A stretch of DNA of 28,962 bases. Origin: JAFDWI01 sp040255345. GTDB taxonomy: Bacteria > Actinomycetota > Acidimicrobiia > Acidimicrobiales > Iamiaceae. Position numbers and translations under genes: made by a program. This document shows positions 1 to 6,468 of the stretch, piece after piece. The DNA lies in contig JBDZUV010000026.1 in NCBI GenBank assembly GCA_040255345.1, forward strand, positions 1 through 28,962, in the 5' to 3' direction. Positions within the stretch are counted from its first letter, which is position 1; each line of letters opens with the position of its first letter. The notes beneath the pieces are model-generated. The model did no database searches and was not told the DNA's origin. It saw only the letters and a list, made by a program, of their open reading frames with translations.

Positions 1-371
1 ACGACGCCGAGGTGATCAGCGTCGTGCCCCACGACCCGGCCGCCGCCGGCGGCCAGCGGCTCCGCCTCAACGGCTCCCTCGCGCTCGGCGTGGCACGCCG
101 GTGCTGTGCCCTCATCGGACCGAGCCCGCTCGACGGCGAGCTGACCGCCGTGCGCGACCGACTCGACCGCGCCGACGACGACGAGATCGCCGCTGCCCGG
201 GCGGCCGCCGCCCTGTTCGCCAACCGGGCCGCGACCCGACTCGTGGTCACCACCGGCAGCCGGGCGTTGGAGTTCGACCAGCACGCCCAGCGGCTCATGC
301 GCGAGGCCATGTTCCTGTTGGTGTTCGGCTCCCGTCCCGCCATCAAGGCCGCCCTGCTCGACCGCCTCTGA
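1..371 (+). CDS. Acyl-CoA dehydrogenase-like protein, C-terminal end (partial)
   Basis: The reading frame is open from the left edge (first whole codon at 3) to TGA at 369-371, so only the last ~123 residues are present. The stretch RLNGSLALGVARRC and the ending LMREAMFLLVFGSRPAIKAALL resemble the C-terminal helical domain of actinobacterial acyl-CoA dehydrogenase-like proteins, where this domain packs against FAD and the acyl chain. The FAD-binding and catalytic parts lie outside the window, so neither substrate nor activity can be judged. An internal GTG at 12 is probably not the true start because the coding frame continues upstream. The assignment rests on remembered family resemblance and is moderate. 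Confidence 0.55.
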   Translation, partial: DAEVISVVPHDPAAAGGQRLRLNGSLALGVARRCCALIGPSPLDGELTAVRDRLDRADDDEIAAARAAAALFANRAATRLVVTTGSRALEFDQHAQRLMREAMFLLVFGSRPAIKAALLDRL

Positions 372-544
372 AGCGGCCTACCCGGGCCGCGCTTCTTTCC
401 CGGTGAGTCGACCCCGCCGCGGCCGGCGTCGCAATCGATGCCATCGTCTTCGTGGCGACGATCCTCCGCTGGCGGGTCGGTGGCGGTGCCCCTCGAATTC
501 ATGACGGTTCCTCCCGTCGATCAGGTGACCATGCGAACTCTTGA

Positions 545-560
545 TTGAGCAGATGCTCAA
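545..560. promoter_or_regulatory. Palindromic operator-like site 1
   Basis: TTGAGCAGATGCTCAA has perfect 7-bp arms (TTGAGCA/TGCTCAA) around a 2-bp centre. It shares the outer TTGAGC....GCTCAA frame with the site at 579-594, 34 bp away centre to centre. Two copies of one dyad strongly suggest a dimeric repressor of ArsR, TetR or MarR type. No regulator gene of that kind is adjacent; the nearest is the ArsR gene at 2816, whose own operator is different. Confidence 0.6.
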
Positions 561-578
561 GTAGCAGCGTAGACGCAT

Positions 579-594
579 TTGAGCGGCCGCTCAA
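579..594. promoter_or_regulatory. Palindromic operator-like site 2
   Basis: TTGAGCGGCCGCTCAA is a perfect 16-bp palindrome with the same outer hexamers as the site at 545-560. It lies about 170 bp upstream of the ECF sigma factor start at 764, so it may belong to that gene's promoter or to a lost gene. Confidence 0.6.
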
Positions 595-763
595 CCCAGT
601 TCCGGCGACCAGGAGGTGTACCGGGATGGTGCCGCCGCCGTCGTGCCAGACACGGTCGAGCATGTCGTCAGTGCGGCACAGAGGGGACCAACGGCGAAGT
701 CGACCGCACAGGCGACGGGGCGGATCAGGGTGTAGGACTTCGGGGTCCCCGAGCGATGGATGA

Positions 764-1294
764 GTGGTGAGCCGACCGACCGCATCCGCAGGCCAGCGAC
801 AGGAGCTGATCGACCTCTACGACACCTCGTTGCCAGAGGTCTATGGCTACCTGCTGGCCCGCTGCGGATCGGCCAACGTCGCCGAAGACCTGACCTCCGA
901 GACGTTCATGGCCGCCGTCGACGCCGTCCGCCGCGGCACCGTGCCCGAGTTGTCGGTCGCGTGGCTCATCGGCGTCGCTCGACACAAACTCGTCGACCAT
1001 TGGCGTCGATCGGGTCGCCGGCGTGACGCCGTGGCCCACCGGGACCGGCCCGGCGACCATGCCGTCGACGACTGGGACGTCGTCCTCGATCGACTCACCG
1101 CCCAGGCCACCCTGGCCGAACTCGCCGACCACCACCGCAGCGCCCTGACCCTGCGCTATCTCGACGACCTGCCCGTCCGCGAAGTCGCCGCATGCCTGGG
1201 TCGCAGCGAGGGCGCCACCGAGGTGCTGCTGGTCAGAGCGAAAGCCGCGTTCCGGGCACGGTACGAACACCGACGGGAAGGGAGCCGACCATGA
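764..1294 (+). CDS. ECF (extracytoplasmic function) RNA polymerase sigma factor
   Basis: A 176-residue protein with the two-domain layout of ECF sigma factors. Region 2 is at about residues 14-85: LPEVYGYLLARCG, then AEDLTSETFMAA, then AWLIGVARHKLVDHWRR, the core-binding and -10-recognising helices. Region 4 is at about 115-170: LAELADHHRSALTLRYLDDLPVREVAACLGRSEGATEVLLVRAK, the -35-binding helix-turn-helix. It should direct core polymerase to a small regulon. The start is GTG at 764, with GTG at 767 as alternative; no strong Shine-Dalgarno is visible. The TGA at 1292-1294 overlaps the ATG of the next gene (ATGA), so the two are translationally coupled. No classical zinc anti-sigma gene follows, which makes the downstream VOC protein the likely partner. 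Confidence 0.9.
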   Translation: MVSRPTASAGQRQELIDLYDTSLPEVYGYLLARCGSANVAEDLTSETFMAAVDAVRRGTVPELSVAWLIGVARHKLVDHWRRSGRRRDAVAHRDRPGDHAVDDWDVVLDRLTAQATLAELADHHRSALTLRYLDDLPVREVAACLGRSEGATEVLLVRAKAAFRARYEHRREGSRP

Positions 1295-1935
1295 CCGATC
1301 CCTTCGACCAGCTCGCCGCGCCGATCGAGCCACGCCGGCCCCGAACCACGTTCGCGCTCGACCTGCGGGCCCGGCTCATCGAGGCGCTCGACCCCGACCT
1401 CGACCTCGACCTCGGCGGCTCCGCCGGCCGCCGCCACGCCATCCCGAACGACCTGCCCCTCATCAACCCGAAAGGAGCCGCCACCATGGCCTCCACTACC
1501 ACTTCCACCTCTGGCACCGCGGGGGCCGGCCGGCCCTACACCGACGGCATCTGGTCGGTCGTCGCCTACGCCGACCCCGACGCCGGCATCCGCTTCGTCA
1601 CCGACGTGCTCGGCTTCACCGAACAGGTCCTCGTGCGCGACGACAGCGGCCGCATCGTCCACAGCGAATACCGCTGGCCCGAGGGAGGGATCGTGCAGAT
1701 CGCCGGCACCGACCCCGACAACCCCTTCGCTCCCGAACCCGGGCAGAAGGGTGGCCTGTACGTGATCACCCAGCGCCCCGACGAGGTCTGGGCCCGCTGC
1801 CGGGACGCCGGCGTCGAAGTGCTCCGCCCGCCCGAGGAACCCCACTACGACCCGGGAGGCATGGGGTTCGCCATTCGCGACCCCGAAGGCAACATCTGGA
1901 GCTTCGGCAGCTACGCCGGTGGTTCCACCGGCTGA
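1291..1935 (+). CDS. VOC (glyoxalase-like) protein with sigma-linked N-terminal extension
   Basis: Read from the ATG overlapping the sigma factor stop, this is 214 residues. Residues ~86-210 are one VOC/glyoxalase-bleomycin-resistance domain: WSVVAYADPDAGIRFVTDVLGF at the start, and GMGFAIRDPEGNIWSFGSY at the end with the usual DPEGN turn. Residues 1-66 are an extension (MTDPFDQLAAPIEP, FALDLRARLIEAL). From memory, similar extensions occur in proteins encoded next to actinobacterial ECF sigma factors. An internal ATG at 1486 has a strong AAAGGAG at 1471-1477 with 8-nt spacing, so a short VOC-only form (149 residues) could also be made. Ligand and reaction are unknown; binding of the sigma factor is inferred from coupling only. 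Confidence 0.8.
   Translation: MTDPFDQLAAPIEPRRPRTTFALDLRARLIEALDPDLDLDLGGSAGRRHAIPNDLPLINPKGAATMASTTTSTSGTAGAGRPYTDGIWSVVAYADPDAGIRFVTDVLGFTEQVLVRDDSGRIVHSEYRWPEGGIVQIAGTDPDNPFAPEPGQKGGLYVITQRPDEVWARCRDAGVEVLRPPEEPHYDPGGMGFAIRDPEGNIWSFGSYAGGSTG
1471..1488 (+). promoter_or_regulatory. Internal ribosome binding site and second start in the VOC gene
   Basis: AAAGGAG at 1471-1477 stands 8 nt before an in-frame ATG at 1486, inside the long reading frame that starts at 1291. This is a better ribosome binding site than the one at the long start, which relies on overlap with the sigma gene. The short product would start just before the VOC domain. Confidence 0.55.
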
Positions 1936-2073
1936 TCGGACCGCAGCACCGGTCCCGCCCCCGGGCCGGATGCTCAGAGAGAAGACACTCCCAGCACGCG
2001 CCCGTCTCCCTTCGAAGCCCAACCCGTGATCGCCCGATTCCCGGTGGCGCCGCACGACCCCGGCCATACGGGA

Positions 2074-2089
2074 TACCGTTGCGCCCGTG
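2074..2089 (+). promoter_or_regulatory. Probable leaderless promoter -10 element
   Basis: TACCGT at 2074-2079 fits the actinobacterial TANNNT -10 consensus. It ends 7 nt before the GTG at 2087, so transcription would begin at or next to the start codon. No Shine-Dalgarno is present. The same spacing occurs before the genes at 11608, 22280 and the leader at 24368. Confidence 0.45.
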
Positions 2090-2587
2090 GCCAGGTGGAT
2101 CGCCGTCGCCGAAGCCGAACCGGCCTTCGCCGAGCGGGTCCGCACCCGCTTCGAGGCCGGACGGCACAAGACGATCGCCACACTGCGGATCGACGGGGCC
2201 CCGCGCATCTCGGGCATCGAGTGCGAATTCGTCGACGGCGACCTGCGGTTCGGATCGATGCCCGACGCACGCAAGGGCGACGACCTGCGCCGGGACCCGC
2301 GCTTCGCGCTGCACGGTCCGACCGTGCATCCCGTCGAGGGCGAAGAGGCCGCCTGAGCAGGCGAGGCCAAGATCGCCGGGCGTGCCGTGCCCGCGGGCAC
2401 GAGCGGCCGAGACCTGGCCGGGGCGTCGCCCGGTGACGGGCCGGACGACGCCGGCGAACCGGCGGGGGACACCTTCGTCGCCGACATCACCGAAGTGGTG
2501 CTCACCGCCCTGAACGACGACGCCACGAAACTGGTGGTCGAGTGGTGGACGCCGAGCGACGGCCTTCGCACGATCGTCCGCGACTGA
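2087..2587 (+). pseudogene. PNPOx-family flavin/F420-binding protein, interrupted by an in-frame TGA
   Basis: One frame runs from GTG 2087 to TGA 2585-2587 (166 codons) with a single TGA at 2354-2356. The first part (89 residues) has RTRFEAGRHKTIATLRIDGAPRISGIECEF and LRFGSMPDARKGDDLRRDPRFALH, typical of the pyridoxamine 5'-phosphate oxidase-like split barrel that binds FMN or F420. After the TGA, the same frame resumes with AGEAKIAGRAV and ends with DITEVVLTALNDDATKLVVEWWTP, the expected C-terminal half. Family members usually have a W or another residue near this point, so TGG to TGA is the simplest change. The full length matches the family. It is either a young pseudogene or a base-call error. 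The truncated 89-residue product would lack half the barrel. Confidence 0.75.
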
Positions 2588-2623
2588 CGGCAGGGGCCGC
2601 GCGCCCCGGCGGCCGGCCCGTCG

Positions 2624-2700
2624 CCAACTTCGGGAGATGCCCGGGCCGGCACGAACTCCGGGAGAAACGCGCCGAGAACGCACACAACCTCCCGGAGTTC
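2624..2700. repeat. Hairpin of GAACTCCGGGAG / CTCCCGGAGTTC arms
   Basis: GAACTCCGGGAG at 2653-2664 is the exact reverse complement of CTCCCGGAGTTC at 2689-2700, separated by 24 nt. A related half-site, CAACTTCGGGAG, lies at 2624-2635. The arm sequence is nearly the same as that of the tandem hairpins at 27754-27877, so both look like members of one dispersed repeat family. The position after the PNPOx gene would suit a terminator or REP-like element. Confidence 0.6.
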
Positions 2701-2772
2701 GAGCGGGGGAAGCGAGGTCCCGGAGTTCGAACGGGGGAGGCGACGTCCCGGAGTTCGAGCGGGGGAATCGAT
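2689..2772 (+). repeat. Three tandem 28-bp repeats
   Basis: Units at 2689-2716, 2717-2744 and 2745-2772 share the core TCCCGGAGTTCGANCGGGGG with only a few differences, in exact 28-bp register. The first unit also supplies the right arm of the hairpin at 2653-2700. The array ends 7 bp before the -35 box of the ArsR promoter, so it could influence that promoter or insulate it from upstream transcription. Confidence 0.85.
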
Positions 2773-2779
2773 CAGAGGG

Positions 2780-2807
2780 TTGACAGACGAGAATCCCGCG
2801 CTAACAT
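2780..2807 (+). promoter_or_regulatory. Sigma-70 type promoter of the arsR-SRPBCC unit
   Basis: A perfect -35 TTGACA (2780-2785) and a -10 TAACAT (2802-2807) are separated by 16 nt. The predicted transcription start falls at about 2814-2816, coinciding with the ATG at 2816, so the mRNA is probably leaderless. Confidence 0.8.
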
Positions 2808-2824
2808 ACAACCATATGGTTGTA
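2807..2824. promoter_or_regulatory. Autoregulatory ArsR-type operator
   Basis: TACAACCATATGGTTGTA is a perfect 18-bp palindrome. It overlaps the last base of the -10 box, the predicted transcription start and the start codon. A dimer bound here would block polymerase directly, which fits negative autoregulation by the encoded winged-helix protein. Confidence 0.8.
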
Positions 2825-3220
2825 CATGGAGATCGACTCAGCGACGTCGAGGTGGACCGGATCTTCCGTGCGCTCGCGGATGCGACCCGACGGGACATCC
2901 TCCGCCGCACCCTCGTCGCCGAGCAGACGATCTCGGATCTCGCCGCCGACTACGCGATGTCGTTCGCGGCGGTCCAGAAGCACGTCGCCGTGCTCGAACG
3001 AGCCGATCTGGTCGCCAAGTCGCCCGCGGGCCGGGAGCGACGCGTCCATGCGAGACCCGAGACCATCGCCAAGGCCCAGGCGCTCCTCGATGCCTATGAA
3101 CACCTCTGGCGCGCCCGCATCGACCGCCTCGACGCGCTGTTCGCCGAAGAACACCCCACCTCGCCCTCGCCTCCAACCGACCCGAACCCGCAACCGACCC
3201 CCTCACAACCGACCCCGTAA
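2816..3220 (+). CDS. ArsR/SmtB-family winged-helix regulator
   Basis: A 134-residue protein from ATG 2816. VDRIFRALADATRRDILRRTLVAEQTISDLAADYAMSFAAVQKHVAVLERADLVAKSPAGRERRVHA is a standard ArsR winged helix: recognition helix around MSFAAVQKHVAVLE, wing around SPAGRERR. No metal-binding cysteines are seen, so it belongs to the non-metal ArsR type (SdpR/YczG-like) that is commonly paired with SRPBCC proteins. The C-terminal tail is rich in P, T and S. A longer start (TTG 2780) is unlikely because it would lie in the -35 box. The 18-bp palindrome over the promoter is the expected operator. The SRPBCC gene follows after 39 nt. Confidence 0.88.
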   Translation: MVVHGDRLSDVEVDRIFRALADATRRDILRRTLVAEQTISDLAADYAMSFAAVQKHVAVLERADLVAKSPAGRERRVHARPETIAKAQALLDAYEHLWRARIDRLDALFAEEHPTSPSPPTDPNPQPTPSQPTP

Positions 3221-3259
3221 CCGACCCCTCCACCCAACCCGACCGAAAGGCAGGAGCCG

Positions 3260-4246
3260 ATGCCCGTCACGTCTGTCGAGAAGGATCTCGACGCCCTCAC
3301 CCTCGAAATCGTCGCCGACTTCGCCGTGCCCCTCCAGCGGCTCTGGGACGCGTACGCCGACCCGCGCCAGCTCGAACGCTTCTGGGGACCCACCACCTAC
3401 CCGGCGAAGTTCCACCGGCACGACTTCTTCGTCGGCGGCCGTTCCAACTACACGATGACCGGCCCCGACGGTGACACCTCCCGTGGATTCTGGGAGTTCC
3501 TCGCCGTCGACGCGCCGCACCACTTCGAAGTGCTCGACGGGTTCACCAAGGCTGATGGCACGCCGAACCTCGACATGCCCACCATGCGCATGACCTTCGA
3601 CTTCTCGGCCACCGAGACCGGGTCGCGGCTGTCGATGACCACCCATTTCAACGCTGCGGACGAGTACGAGAAGCTGCTCGAGATGGGCATGGAGGAGGGC
3701 ACGCTGTCGGCGATGAGCCAGATCGACGAGGTGGTCGCCGACCTCCGCTCGTTCGCCGCCGACCTGCCCGCGGGCGCGCAGATCCTCGACGACACCACCG
3801 TCCGGGTCGCCCGGGTCGTGCGCGGAACCGTCGAACAGGTGTGGGCCGCCCACTTCGAGCCCGACCTGGTGCGGCGCTGGATGCTCGGCCCCGACGGCTG
3901 GTCGATGCCGGTCTGTGCGATCTCCACCGAGATCGGCGGCACCTACGAATACGTGTGGCGCAGCGATGCCGACGGGTCGAGCTTCGCCTCGACGGGTGAG
4001 TTCCTCGAGATCGACGCGCCGCGTCGGGCACGCTTCACCGAACACATGGCCGGAGACGGCATCCCCGAGGGTGCGCCCGGCACCAGCAACGAGCTGAGCC
4101 TCGTCCCGGTCGAAGGCGGCACGCTGGTCAGCCTGGTCATCACCTATCCCGACGCCGCCACCCGCGACGCGGTGCTCGCCACCGGCATGGTCGGCGGCAT
4201 GGAAGAGAGCTTCCGACGCCTCGAGCAGACCGTCCTCGTGAGCTGA
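3260..4246 (+). CDS. Tandem SRPBCC (AHSA1-like) domain protein
   Basis: The protein has 328 residues, about twice the usual 150-165 for this family. Copy one (about 10-165) has IVADFAVPLQRLWDAYADPRQLERFWGPTTYPAKFHRHDFFVGG, then GFWEFLAVDAPHHFEVLDGF. Copy two (about 175-325) has VRVARVVRGTVEQVWAAHFEPDLVRRWMLGPDGWSMPVC, then GEFLEIDAPRRARFTE. Both match the START/Bet v1-like ligand-binding fold of AHSA1 (activator of Hsp90 ATPase homolog) proteins. The ribosome binding site CAGGAG lies 5 nt before ATG. It is co-transcribed with the ArsR gene, a frequent pair in actinobacteria. The ligand is unknown, and Hsp90 has no proven role in these bacterial members. Confidence 0.88.
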   Translation: MPVTSVEKDLDALTLEIVADFAVPLQRLWDAYADPRQLERFWGPTTYPAKFHRHDFFVGGRSNYTMTGPDGDTSRGFWEFLAVDAPHHFEVLDGFTKADGTPNLDMPTMRMTFDFSATETGSRLSMTTHFNAADEYEKLLEMGMEEGTLSAMSQIDEVVADLRSFAADLPAGAQILDDTTVRVARVVRGTVEQVWAAHFEPDLVRRWMLGPDGWSMPVCAISTEIGGTYEYVWRSDADGSSFASTGEFLEIDAPRRARFTEHMAGDGIPEGAPGTSNELSLVPVEGGTLVSLVITYPDAATRDAVLATGMVGGMEESFRRLEQTVLVS

Positions 4247-4265
4247 CTCAACGCCCCGGTGACGC

Positions 4266-4889
4266 CTAGGACGGTCGCGCCACCGACACCGGAGCGGTGA
4301 ACGAGCGGCGCGCCGCGGCGACGACCGGTCGGAGCACGCAGTCCTCGGCGTGGTCGTTCACCAGACCCATCGCCTGCATGAACGCGAACACGGTCGTGGG
4401 GCCGACGAACTTCCAACCGAGTTCCTTGAGTGCCTTCGACAGCGCAACGGACGCGGCCGAGGTCGTCATGGTCTGGGGCGGGCCGGCCTCGTCGGCGTCG
4501 GTTTCGTAGCGCCACACGAATGCGGCGAGGGTGACCCCGGTGGCCTCGAGCTCGACGACCCGCCGGGCGTTGTGGATGGTCGCCTCGATCTTGCCGCGGT
4601 GGCGCACGATGCCGGCGTCGCCGAGCAGGCGTTGCACGTCGGTCGCGTCGAACCCGGCCACCACCCAGTGATCGAACCCGGCGAACGCCGCCCGGAAGTT
4701 GGCGCGTTTGGCCAGGATCGTGCGCCAGCTCAACCCCGACTGGAACCCTTCCAGACAGATCTTCTCGAACAACCGTCGATCGTCGCCGACGGGAAAACCC
4801 CACTCGGTGTCGTGGTAGGCGAGGAACTCGGGTGCCGCACCCGCCCACCCACAACGTGGTTGGCCGTCGGGGGCGATGAAGGGTTCCAT
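4266..4889 (-). CDS. tag: DNA-3-methyladenine glycosylase I
   Basis: A 207-residue base-excision repair enzyme that removes 3-methyladenine from alkylated DNA. The sequence follows E. coli Tag closely: RCGWAGAAPEFLAYHDTEWG (12-31), LFEKICLEGFQSGLSWRTILAKR, GIVRHRGKIEATIHNAR, and LSKALKELGWKFVGPTTVFAFMQAMGLVNDH. All four zinc ligands are present (C13, H26, H180, C184), as is the tryptophan of GLSW. The C-terminal tail is slightly longer than in E. coli. It converges with the SRPBCC gene with a 19-nt gap and stands alone, divergent from the amidohydrolase at 5120. Confidence 0.95.
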   Translation of the reverse strand: MEPFIAPDGQPRCGWAGAAPEFLAYHDTEWGFPVGDDRRLFEKICLEGFQSGLSWRTILAKRANFRAAFAGFDHWVVAGFDATDVQRLLGDAGIVRHRGKIEATIHNARRVVELEATGVTLAAFVWRYETDADEAGPPQTMTTSAASVALSKALKELGWKFVGPTTVFAFMQAMGLVNDHAEDCVLRPVVAAARRSFTAPVSVARPS

Positions 4890-5119
4890 GGGTCAGATCA
4901 TGGCAGGGAGGCCCCACAGCACCACGGTGACGGCACGGATCGGCACGATCGTCACGGGCCGGCCGCTCTCGGAGCCGGCGCGACGTGATCGGCGCGGATC
5001 GGAGGATCCGCCCGTGATCGGTGGCACACCGTCGGCCGACGCGGCAGACTCTCAGGTGGACCACGGCGACCGGATCGTGAACGGGGGACCGGTCGCCCCG
5101 ACCCCGAGGGGAACCGACC

Positions 5120-6328
5120 ATGCCCTACAGCTCCGGACGTGTCGTGCACGACGCCGATGCCCACCTGATGGAGACGCCGACCTGGCTGCGTGACCACGCC
5201 GACCCGGGGCTGAGGGACCGGATCGAACCATTGCGGTATCCGGGCGGCAACGAACTGCGCCAGACCGGCGACCCGGCCGAACAGCAACGCGACCTCGCCG
5301 CCGCCTTCGACCGCTTGGCCGACAAGCATCGCTCCGAGGAATACCGCGCCGGCGAAGCCGACGACATCATGAACCGCAAGAACTTCGCCGCCACCGGGTC
5401 GTTCCTGGCCGAGGACCGCCCCCGGGCGCTCGACCTGCTCGGGTTCTCCAGCCAGTTGGTGTTCAACACGTTCCACAACCGGCGCCTGCACGACTGGGAA
5501 CACGCCGGCGACCTCGACCTGGCCTATGGCGCCGCCCGGGCACACAACCGTGGCATGGTCGAGTTCTGTGCCGTCGACCCCCGTCTGTTGCCGACCGCGT
5601 ACGTGCCGCTGGTCGACTTCGGGCGGGCTGCGGCGATGGCCGACGAGGCGATCGAGATGGGGGCGGCGGCCCTGTTGGTCGCCTCGGGCTGCCCGCCCGG
5701 CCACTCACCCAGTCACCTCGGCCTCGACCCGGTGTGGGCCGCCGCCCAGGATGCGGGCATCCCGGTCGTGTTCCACGTCGGCGGCACCGGCGACCTGATC
5801 GACGCCGCCTACTTCGCCAACGGGCTCCCCGTGCCGCCCGACTTCCACGGCGGCGAAGAGAACTTCCGCTCGGTCGACTACATGGGCATCCCGCACCCGC
5901 CCGCCCAGACGCTCGCCACGATGATCTTCGACGGTGTCTTCGAACGCTTCGATCACCTGCGGATCGGCGTGATCGAACAGGGCGCGATCTGGGTGCCCTC
6001 GTGGACCCGGCAGATGGAATCCGCGTTCGACGCGTTCGGTCGCCACGAGGAACGGCTGCGGAACCTGTCGCTGCGGCCCACCGAGTACGTGCAACGCCAG
6101 ATGCGCTTCACGCCGTACCCGACCGAGGACGTCGGTTGGATCATCTCGCAATCCGGACCCGACGTGTGTCTGTTCTCGTCGGACTACCCCCACGTCGAAG
6201 GCGGCCGCCGACCCCTCGAACGGTTCGAGGCGTCGTTGGGGGACGCGGACGAATCGGTCCGGCGTCGCTTCTACTGCGACAACTTCCGCGACCTCATGGG
6301 CACCGCTGCCGCCGCGCTCGCCGCCTGA
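5120..6328 (+). CDS. Amidohydrolase-2 family metal-dependent hydrolase
   Basis: A 402-residue TIM-barrel hydrolase of the ACMSD/LigW-like amidohydrolase 2 group. The N-terminal strand has DADAHLME (11-18, H15 taking the place of the second His of DxH). VVFHVGG has the barrel histidine H219. FSSDYPHVEGG has the catalytic aspartate D355, with E286 nearby in VIEQGA. This group hydrolyses or decarboxylates small carboxylic acids, amides or lactones using a divalent metal. The exact substrate cannot be read from the sequence. AGGGGA precedes ATG 5120 with good spacing. The gene converges on the TauD-like gene, with a hairpin region in between. Confidence 0.88.
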   Translation: MPYSSGRVVHDADAHLMETPTWLRDHADPGLRDRIEPLRYPGGNELRQTGDPAEQQRDLAAAFDRLADKHRSEEYRAGEADDIMNRKNFAATGSFLAEDRPRALDLLGFSSQLVFNTFHNRRLHDWEHAGDLDLAYGAARAHNRGMVEFCAVDPRLLPTAYVPLVDFGRAAAMADEAIEMGAAALLVASGCPPGHSPSHLGLDPVWAAAQDAGIPVVFHVGGTGDLIDAAYFANGLPVPPDFHGGEENFRSVDYMGIPHPPAQTLATMIFDGVFERFDHLRIGVIEQGAIWVPSWTRQMESAFDAFGRHEERLRNLSLRPTEYVQRQMRFTPYPTEDVGWIISQSGPDVCLFSSDYPHVEGGRRPLERFEASLGDADESVRRRFYCDNFRDLMGTAAAALAA

Positions 6329-6339
6329 GCATCCGGCGC

Positions 6340-6357
6340 GCCCGCGGGTCCGCGGGC
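6340..6357. terminator. GC hairpin after the amidohydrolase
   Basis: GCCCGCGG (6340-6347) and CCGCGGGC (6350-6357) form a perfect 8-bp stem. It lies 11 nt after the amidohydrolase stop. No T-run follows, as is common for actinobacterial hairpin terminators. The 2-nt loop is too tight for the full stem, so the pairs nearest the loop would open. Confidence 0.5.
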
Positions 6358-6393
6358 ACACCGGCCCGCCGTCGCGTGCCGGGTCGCGTCTGT

Positions 6394-6429
6394 GCACGCT
6401 TCACCCCGTCCTCGACGGGACGAGCGTGC
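6394..6429. terminator. Two-stage hairpin between convergent genes
   Basis: The outer arms GCACGCT (6394-6400) and AGCGTGC (6423-6429) enclose inner arms CCCGTC (6405-6410) and GACGGG (6414-6419) with a CTC loop. The symmetric structure lies midway between two convergent genes (stops at 6328 and 6469), so it probably serves as a bidirectional terminator. Confidence 0.65.
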
Positions 6430-6468
6430 AAAGAACTGTCGTGGCCGGCGTCGGCCGTGCCGACGTGG

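Larger units (their letters stand above)
372..763. other. Gene-poor stretch with palindromes and a possible gene remnant
   Basis: No convincing full gene is visible in these 392 bases. The middle holds two 16-bp palindromes (545-560 and 579-594), listed separately. After the second palindrome, one frame is open from 583 to a TAG at 733-735, with a GTG at 616. Its peptide includes VVPDTVEHVVSAAQRGP and has a more coding-like composition than the other frames. The same frame continues past the TAG as DFGVPERWMSG. This could be the decayed end of a lost gene, but I do not recognise a family and do not call a CDS. Confidence 0.35.

Noticed and set aside
764..1935. The VOC protein as a zinc-containing anti-sigma factor
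   Set aside because: It has no HxxxCxxC zinc motif and no membrane segment; only coupling links it to the sigma factor.
2354..2356. TGA read as tryptophan or selenocysteine
   Set aside because: TGA ends most other genes in the window, and no structure or other sign of recoding is seen; mutation or error is simpler.
2689..2772. The 28-bp repeats as a CRISPR array
   Set aside because: The units are directly adjacent with no spacers, there are only three, and no cas gene is near.
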